15,796 nt of DNA from JTS-RE9 sp964649195 (GCA_964649195.1 CAZYPK010000129.1:1-15796), one strand, 5' to 3'. Counted from the first letter of the stretch, positions 5,694 to 12,787 are shown. Notes: generated by a model from the sequence alone, not told the origin. Translations and numbers: made by a program.

Positions 5694-7145
5694 ATGCGCA
5701 TTGTTGCCGTTGCCATTTCATTGTTAATTGCGTCCGCTGCTCATTCCACTGCTTATGGAACATCTTCCTACACCATCCTCGTCTCCAAACCCACGCACGA
5801 CGACGCGGCATGGAAACAGGTCGTCGATGCGCTCGTGAAGAAGCACGAGGCGAAGGTCATCGTGTATGAAGGGGATGTCACCGCCGCCCTGCCGCAGCTC
5901 AAGGAACAGTTCCCGCGCTACACCTGCTTCGTCGCCACGCCTGCCGAAGCGACCCGCGAGTTTGTTGGCAAGGTTCATCGCCTCACCCGGCAGCTCGACA
6001 GCGATCCCTACACCGACACCACCTGGGGCATCCTCACCGGCTACGACGCAGCCAACGCTTTGAAAATCGCGCAGCACAGTGAGCCGCTGACGATCCACAA
6101 AGTCGCCTCGGGCACCGAACTGGCCATGGAGATGATCGAAGAGGGCAAGTGGTACTGCGAACTGAAGAAGGGAAAATCCGTCAGCAAAAGACCCGGCGAA
6201 AAAGCCGTCGAATCCACCGGCCCGCAGGATTCCACCAAGGCGCTTGTCGAGTCGCTCACCGATTACAAGGCCGACCTCTTCGTCACCAGCGGCCACGCCA
6301 CCGAACGTGACTGGCAGATCGGCTACACCTACCGCAACGGCTACTTCAAAAGCAAGGCCGGCCAGATCTGGGGCGAAGACACCGACGGCAAGAAACATCC
6401 CATCGTTTCCGACAATCCGAAAGTCTATCTCCCCATCGGCAACTGCCTCATGGGCAATATCGATGGCCTCGACGCCATGGCGCTGGCCTGGATGAACAGC
6501 GTCGGCGTCAGGCAGTTGGTCGGCTACACCGTGCTCACCTGGTACGGCTACGCGGGCTGGGGCTGCCTCGATTATTTCATCGAACAACCCGGTCGCTACA
6601 CCTTCAGCGAAGCCTTCTTCGTCAATCAGCACGCCATGATTCATCGATTGGAAACATACTTCCCCGACAACGCCCGTGACAATCTCGATGCCAACAACCG
6701 AATGATTCGCCGTCCGACGCCCTCACCGGCCGCCACCGCGGCGAAGCTCACCATGCAGGATTGTTACGGCCTGCTCTACGACCGCGACACCGTCGCCTTC
6801 TACGGCGACCCCGCATGGCAGGCACGCATGGCCACACCCAAGACCGGCACACTTGCCTATGAACAGACGCTCACCGAAAAGGATGGCGCCTACACGCTCA
6901 CCATCACCCCCAATCGCGGCGCCGACTCCTTCAAGCCTGTCAACATCAACGGCGCCCAGCGCGGCTGGCGTCCGATCGTCGCCCTGCTGCCTCATCGCGT
7001 CAAGGATGTGCAGGTGATCGAAGGCGGCGACCTGAACCCGACGATCACCGATGACTTCATCCTCATCCCCAACCCCCGGACATGCGACCCGGCCCGAACC
7101 TATCGCGTGACTTTCAAGGCCAGGCCTCTGGTCACGGCTCAATGA
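5694..7145 (+). CDS. secreted clan CD (C25/caspase-like) cysteine peptidase-like protein
   Basis: The 483-aa protein starts with a signal peptide (RIVAVAISLLIASAAHSTAYG), so it is probably exported. The middle of the protein has a His in a hydrophobic-strand context, DLFVTSGHAT (H201), and a Cys 50 residues on in VYLPIGNCLMG (C251). This His...Cys arrangement after consecutive beta strands is the hallmark of clan CD peptidases (gingipain C25, caspases, CHAT). A further conserved-looking block, VGVRQLVGYTVLTWYGYAGWG, follows, and the C-terminal 90 residues look like a beta-sandwich, as in C25 proteins. GGAG lies upstream of ATG 5694. The N-terminal 36 residues of the mature protein are duplicated in the remnant at 3648-3893. 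Substrate is unknown, and catalytic activity is inferred only from the two residues. Confidence 0.6.
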   Translation: MRIVAVAISLLIASAAHSTAYGTSSYTILVSKPTHDDAAWKQVVDALVKKHEAKVIVYEGDVTAALPQLKEQFPRYTCFVATPAEATREFVGKVHRLTRQLDSDPYTDTTWGILTGYDAANALKIAQHSEPLTIHKVASGTELAMEMIEEGKWYCELKKGKSVSKRPGEKAVESTGPQDSTKALVESLTDYKADLFVTSGHATERDWQIGYTYRNGYFKSKAGQIWGEDTDGKKHPIVSDNPKVYLPIGNCLMGNIDGLDAMALAWMNSVGVRQLVGYTVLTWYGYAGWGCLDYFIEQPGRYTFSEAFFVNQHAMIHRLETYFPDNARDNLDANNRMIRRPTPSPAATAAKLTMQDCYGLLYDRDTVAFYGDPAWQARMATPKTGTLAYEQTLTEKDGAYTLTITPNRGADSFKPVNINGAQRGWRPIVALLPHRVKDVQVIEGGDLNPTITDDFILIPNPRTCDPARTYRVTFKARPLVTAQ

Positions 7146-7227
7146 GCCGCACTCATGAAGTCGGATACCAACCCGTTTTGGCAAACGGAACGGGGTGTGC
7201 CCATCTTTTGTGGCAGGATGTGATTCC

Positions 7228-7241
7228 GGGTGGCTGGGGCT
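7228..7241 (+). repeat. 14-bp GC-rich dispersed repeat, copy A
   Basis: GGGTGGCTGGGGCT. It is identical to the reverse complement of 9160-9173 and differs at one base from 9063-9076. It lies in the 282-bp gap (7146-7427) between the peptidase-like gene and the lectin-domain gene. Confidence 0.75.
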
Positions 7242-7263
7242 GGAACTCTGCGCAATTTTAGCC

Positions 7264-7292
7264 GCAGCGTCCTCGCTGCGCGTCTGCGCAGC
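7264..7292. repeat. two overlapping, mutually exclusive hairpins
   Basis: GCAGCG-TCCT-CGCTGC (7264-7279) and GCTGCGC-GTCT-GCGCAGC (7275-7292) are both perfect, with tetranucleotide loops, and share bases 7275-7279, so only one can form at a time. No T run follows. They may end transcription of the peptidase-like gene with help, or be part of the GC-rich repeat element. Confidence 0.6.
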
Positions 7293-7337
7293 CTGCCGTG
7301 ATGTCGCCATTTTTCATGCGCCTGGTCCGAGGGGCCG

Positions 7338-7351
7338 GGGTGACCGGGGCT
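7338..7351 (+). repeat. 14-bp GC-rich dispersed repeat, copy D
   Basis: GGGTGACCGGGGCT differs from copy B (9063-9076) at one base. It is the second copy in the gap before the lectin-domain gene. Confidence 0.6.
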
Positions 7352-7390
7352 TCGCGGGCTGTTCATTCATGGCATCAAGTCTGTATGGGG

Positions 7391-7420
7391 TTGTTTGTGC
7401 GAATGCATTGGGCGTATCAT
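7391..7420 (+). promoter_or_regulatory. candidate sigma70-type promoter of the lectin-domain gene
   Basis: TTGTTT (7391-7396), an 18-bp spacer and TATCAT (7415-7420) precede ATG 7428 by only 7 bp. If this is used, transcription would begin at or next to the start codon and the mRNA would be leaderless. This agrees with the absence of a Shine-Dalgarno site. Confidence 0.35.
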
Positions 7421-7427
7421 GCAACGT

Positions 7428-9044
7428 ATGAAACCTATCATCCCCGAACGACGTGCCTGGGTTACGGCCTGCGTGTCGCTGTTGATCGCGTCTGTACCGG
7501 CGTCTCCTTCGCAAGCTGAAGATGCGGCAAGCGTCTTCGAGTCGCTCTACGGCGATCGGATGCGTGCGGCCGCCAGTTCCATCTCGCGTGAGGACGATCT
7601 GGCCCTGGCGGGGCAGTTGATCGAAGCCGGCAAGGCCAAGGATGTGCCTGAACCGCTTCGGGTCGTTCTTCTCGACAATGCTCATCAACTGGCCACCAAG
7701 ACGCCCGATGGTTATGAACTGGGGGTGACCGCGTTGACAGTCATGGCGGAGCTTGTGCCTGACCGGCGTGATGAGGCGAATGAAAAGTCGATCGCGCTGC
7801 TCACTCGCCTGTCCCGCACGGCTCGTGGTGATGAGCGGGAATCCGTGTCTCGCCGATTGGCGCAGCTGCTCGTCACGGTCGGCACGGACTACGCGGAGCA
7901 AAAGAAGTACGACACGGCCGGCGATCACTTCCGCAAGGCGATGATGTTCGCCGCCGCGACGGAGCGCGAGGCCCTCAAATGGCGGACGGCATGGGCGCTT
8001 CACATGTCGCGATCTCTGCGGACGGCGACGCAGCTTGAGGAGTCGCTCCTGAGCAGCGCCGATGCGGCCACCGCCGAGAAGCTCATCCGCATCCATCTCA
8101 TCGATTTCGACGCTCCCGCCATCGTCACCAAGTGGACTGATCGTGCGACGGATGCCTCTCTGATCGCCGTGGCGCGACTGGCGGACAAGGAGATCGAGTC
8201 GCTTGATGCGGGACAATGCCTGCAACTGGCACAGTGGTATCGCGATGCGGCCGCGTCCGCAGCCGAATATGTGCGCCCGCCGCTCTATGCCCGTGCCATC
8301 CCGTTGGCCAGAAGGGGTCTTGCATTGCAGTCGGCCGATGACCTTGCCAGAACCAAGGCCGCATTGCTGTTGCAGGACATGCTGGCGATCGAGAAATCGG
8401 CCGGGCCGTTGATGGTTCGGCAGCCGGAGCGAACCGCCGTGGCGGAGAGCCGCGGCGAGAAATGGCAGAGCATCCTGCCGCTGCTGGACATGCAGAAGGA
8501 TGTCACGGTTGGAAAGCTCAAGTGGGATCGCAAGGCCCTGGTCTGCGACAACAAGGATTCGTTTCGCCTCGTGCTGCCTTGGGAGCCTTCGGGCGGTTAT
8601 CGGATTCGTTATGCACTTCAGTTCGACAACCGCGACACTTGTGCCGTGACGATGTTCCTTCCCGTGGGTTCACGGATGACTTTCATGGGAATCGACGCCT
8701 GGCCTGGCCGGGGGGCGCTGCACACCGGCATCGAAATGATCAACGGCCACGCGGGCTACAGCAATGCGACGACCACGAAGGGCCAGCAACTCACCAAAGG
8801 CAAGTTGCATCATCTGGAGATCGCCGTCACCTGCGAAGACGGTAAGGCGACCTTTCACTTGGACATCGATCGCAAGCCTCTGATCCGATGGAGCGGCAAC
8901 GAGAAAAACCTGTCGCTCTGGAACGGCTTCACCGACATTGATCGTCGGCGGCCCGCCTTGGTGATTTCAGGCCCGGTGCGCATCGAGGCGCTTGACGTGC
9001 AGGCCGCTGATGGGGCGGTGAAGGTCTCGCGGTCTCAGAATTAG
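7428..9044 (+). CDS. secreted protein with helical-repeat N-terminus and lectin/jelly-roll-like C-terminal domain
   Basis: The 538-aa product has a signal peptide (about 1-30, ending SPSQA before EDA). Residues about 31-340 are alpha-helical with TPR-like stretches (ALAGQLIEAGKAKDVPEPLR; YAEQKKYDTAGDHFRKAMMF). Residues about 345-535, beginning WQSILPLLDMQKDV, look like the beta-sandwich domain common in planctomycete secreted proteins (related to DUF1080/concanavalin-like folds), with LVLPWEPSGGYRIRYALQF, VTMFLPVGSRM and HHLEIAVTCEDGKATFHLDI. It may bind glycans or act as a structural envelope protein; no catalytic motif was recognised. ATG 7428 is preferred because of the promoter just upstream; ATG 7419 is the alternative. 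It appears to be transcribed alone, with hairpins on both sides. Confidence 0.6.
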   Translation: MKPIIPERRAWVTACVSLLIASVPASPSQAEDAASVFESLYGDRMRAAASSISREDDLALAGQLIEAGKAKDVPEPLRVVLLDNAHQLATKTPDGYELGVTALTVMAELVPDRRDEANEKSIALLTRLSRTARGDERESVSRRLAQLLVTVGTDYAEQKKYDTAGDHFRKAMMFAAATEREALKWRTAWALHMSRSLRTATQLEESLLSSADAATAEKLIRIHLIDFDAPAIVTKWTDRATDASLIAVARLADKEIESLDAGQCLQLAQWYRDAAASAAEYVRPPLYARAIPLARRGLALQSADDLARTKAALLLQDMLAIEKSAGPLMVRQPERTAVAESRGEKWQSILPLLDMQKDVTVGKLKWDRKALVCDNKDSFRLVLPWEPSGGYRIRYALQFDNRDTCAVTMFLPVGSRMTFMGIDAWPGRGALHTGIEMINGHAGYSNATTTKGQQLTKGKLHHLEIAVTCEDGKATFHLDIDRKPLIRWSGNEKNLSLWNGFTDIDRRRPALVISGPVRIEALDVQAADGAVKVSRSQN

Positions 9045-9062
9045 GCCTTCTTGACAGTCGAC

Positions 9063-9096
9063 GGGTGGCCGGGGCTGAGTCCGCGAAGCCCCGGCC
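9063..9096 (+). repeat. GC-rich hairpin containing dispersed repeat copy B
   Basis: GGGTGGCCGGGGCT starts at 9063; GGCCGGGGCT (9067-9076) pairs perfectly with AGCCCCGGCC (9087-9096) across a 10-nt loop. It lies 18 bp after the stop of the lectin-domain gene and could serve as its transcription end, although no T run follows. Confidence 0.7.
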
Positions 9097-9142
9097 AAGA
9101 GATCACCAGCTATCAGTTGCTTCACCTTGCTTCGTGCGCTTG

Positions 9143-9173
9143 GGCCGGGGCTTGCGCAGAGCCCCAGCCACCC
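9143..9173 (-). repeat. GC-rich hairpin containing dispersed repeat copy C (inverted)
   Basis: GGCCGGGGCT (9143-9152) pairs with AGCCCCAGCC (9160-9169) with one mismatch across a 7-nt loop. Bases 9160-9173 are the exact reverse complement of copy A. Together with copy B it fills half of the 299-bp gap 9045-9343; I see no gene in the rest of that gap. Confidence 0.7.
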
Positions 9174-9343
9174 GCCGGATACCCCGACGGTTCCCAAAGC
9201 CTCACCATCGGGCTTGGGGTTTTCTACGAAACGGAACGCGACTCGAATACCGATAGGAAAACATGGCGATTCGTCATATCATGGTTTCCTGCATGGAAGT
9301 GCAAAGCGTCCCGGTCAACCGTTCATGGTGAAAGTGTTCCGTC

Positions 9344-10060
9344 ATGCATCGATCCCGCGCCTTTACGCTTGTGGAAGTTCTGGTGGTCATCTCGATCATC
9401 GTGCTGCTCATTTCGATTCTCGCTCCGACGTTGTCCCAGGCCCGGCGCAACGGCCGCATGGCGGTCTGCCTTTCGGGGCTGCATCAGCTTGGCATCGCGT
9501 GGACGGCGTACAACGACGATTCCAAAGGCATCATGATGGGCGCCTCGACGCAGCGGGCCAGGTATGACTGGGTCGTCACCCCGCCCGGCCCAAGCCTGCC
9601 CAGCAACGAAACCGTCGATCATCTCAAGGCCGGCACCATGTTTCCTTATGTCCACGAGACCAGGATTTATCGCTGCCCCGATGATCCGCGACACGGGTAC
9701 CTGCGCAGTTACTCGATGAGCAACTCGATGGGTGGCCTGCCGGGATGGGGCATCGAATCCAGAACCAGCATCTACCAGGTGCACGGCCAGGAGAAGACCA
9801 TTCTCTTTCTCGAAGAGCCCGATCCGCGCGGCTACAACTGGGGGTCGTGGGTGATCAACCCGAAAGGCTCGCCCAACGCTCACCAGTGGATCGACTGGGC
9901 CGGCAGCTTCCACAATCAGGGCACCACCATCAGCTTTGCCGACGCCCATGCCGAGTACTGGCTCTGGCGGGATTCGCGCACCCCGGCAATCAATTCCTTT
10001 TCCGCTTCAACGCCCAACAACCCCGACCTGCAACGGCTTCAGGAAGGCTACACGCCCTGA
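9344..10060 (+). CDS. pseudopilin-like protein (prepilin-type N-terminus, planctomycete family)
   Basis: The 238-aa protein starts with a type IV prepilin signal: short basic leader MHRSRA, then FTLVEVLVVISIIVLLISIL as the hydrophobic helix with Glu at +5. The residue before the predicted cleavage site is Ala instead of the usual Gly. The body has RRNGRMAVCLSGLHQLGIAW, CPDDP and a C-terminal HNQGTTISFADAHAEYW, a variant of the H-x(9)-DG signature of planctomycete/verrucomicrobial pseudopilin-like proteins, with Ala replacing Gly. These proteins occur in many copies per genome and are thought to sit in the inner membrane or in a T2SS-like structure; their function is unclear. ATG 9344 lacks a strong Shine-Dalgarno site. 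Confidence 0.82.
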   Translation: MHRSRAFTLVEVLVVISIIVLLISILAPTLSQARRNGRMAVCLSGLHQLGIAWTAYNDDSKGIMMGASTQRARYDWVVTPPGPSLPSNETVDHLKAGTMFPYVHETRIYRCPDDPRHGYLRSYSMSNSMGGLPGWGIESRTSIYQVHGQEKTILFLEEPDPRGYNWGSWVINPKGSPNAHQWIDWAGSFHNQGTTISFADAHAEYWLWRDSRTPAINSFSASTPNNPDLQRLQEGYTP

Positions 10061-10157
10061 TCCGATGCGGAGGGGATGGCAACGCGGGTTGCAGGGGCGT
10101 CGCATGTCCTTCATGATGCCGCGAGACCGGATCGGCCATACCCCTTGTTTTCTGCTT

Positions 10158-10188
10158 AAAAAAACGCGATTTGCCGAACGCATCGCGT
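10158..10188 (-). terminator. intrinsic-terminator-like hairpin on the minus strand
   Basis: On the minus strand, ACGCGAT (10188-10182) pairs with ATCGCGT (10170-10164) across an 11-nt loop and runs straight into seven T residues (10164-10158). This has the form of a rho-independent terminator for leftward transcription. No minus-strand gene is visible to its right, so it may stop antisense transcription into the pseudopilin gene or end a small unannotated RNA. Confidence 0.45.
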
Positions 10189-10247
10189 CATCCAAACCGG
10201 AGCAAACCCAAACCTGATCGCCATTCGCGGTGATACGTTATGCAGGT

Positions 10248-10279
10248 ACTTGTCAACAAGTGCCGACGTTCCGTATCAT
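10248..10279 (+). promoter_or_regulatory. promoter and operator-like inverted repeat of the AbiE operon
   Basis: TTGTCA (10250-10255), an 18-bp spacer and TATCAT (10274-10279) form a good sigma70-type promoter; ATG 10286 follows 6 bp later, implying a leaderless mRNA. ACTTGT-CA-ACAAGT (10248-10261) is a perfect inverted repeat covering the -35 box. AbiEi antitoxins are known to repress their own operon by binding inverted repeats in the promoter, so this is a likely operator. Confidence 0.5.
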
Positions 10280-10285
10280 AGGGGA

Positions 10286-10885
10286 ATGCGAAACCGTTTC
10301 GATCAACTGGTGGCGATGGCGAAGAGGAAAGTGCTGCTGCGGTCGCGCGACCTGGCGGCGAAGCGCATCCCGCGCGCGTACCTGCGGCGTGCGTGTGACC
10401 AAGGCATGATCGAGCGTGTTGGCCGAGGGCTCTATCGGGTGCCCGGTGTCATGGCCACGGAGAACCAATCCCTGGCCGAGGTCTGCCGCAAGGCGCCGAC
10501 GGGCGTCATATGTCTCATCACGGCGCTTCGGTTTCACGACCTCACAACGCAAAGTCCCTTTGAGGTGTGGCTGGCGGTCGGCCCCAAGGCCCGTGCCCCG
10601 CGACTCGACACTGTGGCGCTGCGCGTGGTCCGTTTCTCAGGGAACGCGATGACCAAGGGCATCGAGACCCACGACGTGGCGGGAGTGAAAGTGCGCATCT
10701 GCTGCGTCGCCAAGACCGTGGCTGACTGCTTCAAGTTCCGCAACAAGATCGGCCTCGATGTCGCCATCGAGGCGCTGCGCGATTGCCTGAGACAGCGCAA
10801 GGCAAGCGTGGATGAGCTGATGCGATACGCCCGCATCTGCCGCGTCGAGCGCGTCATGAGTCCTTACCTGGAGGCGCTGCTGTGA
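10286..10885 (+). CDS. abiEi: AbiEi-family antitoxin/transcriptional regulator
   Basis: The 199-aa protein begins with a winged-helix domain (about 1-55: VLLRSRDLAAKRIPRAYLRR, then GMIERVGRGLYRVPG), followed by the AbiEi C-terminal region (LAEVCRKAPTGVICLITALRFHDL shortened here; later VAKTVADCFKFRNKIGLDV). It is the antitoxin of a type IV toxin-antitoxin system: it blocks the action of the nucleotidyltransferase toxin without binding it and represses the operon through its wing-helix domain. ATG 10286 is supported by the promoter 6 bp upstream; an extension to about 10250 would run through the promoter. The stop overlaps the toxin start (GTGA). Length agrees with the family's short form. Confidence 0.85.
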   Translation: MRNRFDQLVAMAKRKVLLRSRDLAAKRIPRAYLRRACDQGMIERVGRGLYRVPGVMATENQSLAEVCRKAPTGVICLITALRFHDLTTQSPFEVWLAVGPKARAPRLDTVALRVVRFSGNAMTKGIETHDVAGVKVRICCVAKTVADCFKFRNKIGLDVAIEALRDCLRQRKASVDELMRYARICRVERVMSPYLEALL

Positions 10886-11799
10886 GCGGCAAGACGAATG
10901 ATCCCGTCGCCCAATCCGTCCACGACCGGTTGCTGAAGTTCGCCGGCGGCAGGAAGGAGGATTTCAATTCGATTCTCGCGCGGTACGGCAACGAGCGGAT
11001 TCTCCATCGCCTGACCCGCACCAGGCACGGCAAGCGGTTCGTGCTCAAGGGTGCGTTGCTGTTCGTGCTGTGGCTCGGCAAGCTGCACCGCCCGACGCGC
11101 GACCTCGACTTGCTTGGCTCGGGCAAGATCGACCAGGCCACGCTGAAGACGATCTTCGAGGATGTGTGCATCATCGAGGTGGAACCCGATGGGGTGAAGT
11201 TTGATCGGTCTTCGATCACCGTGGCCGAAATCCGCGAAGGGGAGGAATACCAGGGGCTTCGCGTGAAGTTGCGTGGCCTGTTGGGGACCGCCCGACTGAG
11301 CATCCAGGTCGATGTCGGCTTGGGGGATGCCGTCACGCCGACGCCGAAGGAGGCCGCGTATCCGACGCTTCTCGACATGCCGGCTCCGAAGATGAAGGTT
11401 TATCCGCGCGAAACCTCCATTGCGGAAAAACTGGATGCGATGCTGGAACGGGGGATGAAGAACAGCCGGATGAAAGACTACTACGACATCGCGCTGCTGG
11501 CGCGGCATTTCGCGTTCGATGGTGACAGGCTGTGCGCCGCCATTGACGCGACACTGCACCGACGCGGGCGGACAATCCCGGCGGAGCTGCCCGCTGGATT
11601 GAGTGACGCATTCGGGATGGACACTGACAAAGGAAGACAGTGGAACGCCTTCACCCGCAACCATCCGGCGTCGGAGCTTCCTGCGGACCTGGTGGCCGTC
11701 GTGCGCGAGGTGCGGCAGTTCCTCGAACCACCCCTGTCGGCGCTTGCGGCGGCGAACCGTTTCAAGCTCGATTGGACGCGGAGCGGGCCTTGGCGCTGA
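10882..11799 (+). CDS. abiEii: AbiEii-family nucleotidyltransferase toxin
   Basis: This 305-aa protein has the motifs of the AbiEii/DUF1814 (COG2253) nucleotidyltransferase family: LKGALLFV (G57) followed by RPTRDLDLLG with D74 and D76, an acidic strand IQVDVGLGD (D144), ETSIAEKLDAML (K183) and SRMKDYYDIALL (R196, K198, D199, D202). The usual GS/GG of motif I is GA here, as seen in some family members. These toxins transfer nucleotides, in studied cases onto tRNA 3' ends, and cause growth arrest or abortive phage infection. The start is GTG 10882, overlapping the antitoxin stop by 4 bp. All catalytic Asp residues are present, so it should be active. The order antitoxin-toxin and the overlap are standard for AbiE. 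Confidence 0.88.
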   Translation: MSGKTNDPVAQSVHDRLLKFAGGRKEDFNSILARYGNERILHRLTRTRHGKRFVLKGALLFVLWLGKLHRPTRDLDLLGSGKIDQATLKTIFEDVCIIEVEPDGVKFDRSSITVAEIREGEEYQGLRVKLRGLLGTARLSIQVDVGLGDAVTPTPKEAAYPTLLDMPAPKMKVYPRETSIAEKLDAMLERGMKNSRMKDYYDIALLARHFAFDGDRLCAAIDATLHRRGRTIPAELPAGLSDAFGMDTDKGRQWNAFTRNHPASELPADLVAVVREVRQFLEPPLSALAAANRFKLDWTRSGPWR

Positions 11800-11907
11800 G
11801 GATATCGGAAGCGATCGACACCTCAAGTGCTTGTGACTTTGGTTGGTGCGAGAGAGCTTCTGAAAAGAGTCGGCTTCGGGGACGGCCCCGGCAAGGCGCA
11901 ATCCCCC

Positions 11908-11936
11908 TTGGCGTTCGCACGGCCATGTCGTACCAT
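11908..11936 (+). promoter_or_regulatory. candidate promoter of the second pseudopilin gene
   Basis: TTGGCG (11908-11913), a 17-bp spacer and TACCAT (11931-11936) lie 53 bp before ATG 11990. The match to consensus is moderate. It falls in the 190-bp gap after the AbiEii gene, which has no other recognisable feature. Confidence 0.25.
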
Positions 11937-11989
11937 TCAAACGTCATCCCGCGTTCATTCCTTGATCGACCGACCAGCGGAGGGTGTGC

Positions 11990-12748
11990 ATGTCAACACG
12001 GCCACACAAGAGCATTGCCGCATTCACCATTCCGGAAATGCTCGCGGTGGTGGCGCTGATCGTCATCATCATTTCCCTGCTCATGCCCAACTACGGCGCA
12101 GCCCGCGAAAACGCCCGCAAGGCCATCTGCCGCGGCAATCTTCACCAGATCGCCATCGGTTCGCGCAGCTACGCCACCGAGACCGGCTACATGCCCAACG
12201 GCTACGACGCCGGCCCGGGCTGGATCGTCTGGGTGCCGGAGATTTACGAACACGCTCCCAATGCCGGCCTCTTCTACTGCCCTTCCGCCCCGGCGGTCGC
12301 CAGATGGAAAGGCCCCACCTTCGGCAGCGGCCTGCCCGCCATGTACGGTTACAGGCAGAATCAGGTCCGCATCCACAAGGATGAATACTTCAGCTACGGC
12401 CACAACAACGGCGGCTCGCACGACGGCCACGTTCCCTCCCTGGGCGTGGGCGATCATGTCGGCGCAGGCTGGAACCGGATCACCATGGTCAAGGCCGGCT
12501 CCAACTTCATCATGTACGGCGACTCCACCGTCGATGGCCTGTGGGATCATTTCATCGATGAGGATGTCATGGATGGCACCGGTCGCTCCGAGTTCCCCGC
12601 GGACCGCCACGACGGCGGCGCACACATCGCCTTCGCGGATGGGCATGTCGAGCACATTCTCCAGAAGTACCTCATCTTTCTGGGCAGCGAAGGCACCGTC
12701 CTGCCGGAGATGAGGCGGCGGTGGAACAACGACAACCAGCCGCACTGA
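11990..12748 (+). CDS. pseudopilin-like protein (prepilin-type N-terminus), second copy
   Basis: The 252-aa protein has a basic leader MSTRPHKSIAA, then FTIPEMLAVVALIVIIISLL with Glu at +5, so it should be processed by a prepilin peptidase, although Ala replaces Gly at -1, as in the pseudopilin at 9344. The body follows the family plan: ARENARKAICRGNLHQIAIG, FYCPSAP and a C-terminal RHDGGAHIAFADGHVEHI, which keeps the DG that the other copy lost. GGAGGG (11979-11984) sits 5 nt before ATG 11990 and fixes the start; a GTG at 11984 is in frame but overlaps this site. It is followed after 39 bp by a small membrane-anchored protein, with which it likely forms a transcription unit. Confidence 0.85.
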   Translation: MSTRPHKSIAAFTIPEMLAVVALIVIIISLLMPNYGAARENARKAICRGNLHQIAIGSRSYATETGYMPNGYDAGPGWIVWVPEIYEHAPNAGLFYCPSAPAVARWKGPTFGSGLPAMYGYRQNQVRIHKDEYFSYGHNNGGSHDGHVPSLGVGDHVGAGWNRITMVKAGSNFIMYGDSTVDGLWDHFIDEDVMDGTGRSEFPADRHDGGAHIAFADGHVEHILQKYLIFLGSEGTVLPEMRRRWNNDNQPH

Positions 12749-12787
12749 AACCGGCCCGTTCCATTTCACCGCTTCCGAGAGCCATCC

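Noticed and set aside
5724..6644. 306-codon open frame on the minus strand
   Set aside because: Lies entirely opposite the peptidase-like gene, which has a signal peptide, catalytic-type residues and a paralogous fragment in the same frame.
9263..9331. 22-codon open frame just before the first pseudopilin
   Set aside because: No ribosome-binding site and no recognisable features; too short to support.
10864..11940. 358-codon open frame on the minus strand
   Set aside because: Opposite the AbiEii gene, whose nucleotidyltransferase motifs are clear; the reverse frame is Arg-rich with no recognisable domain.
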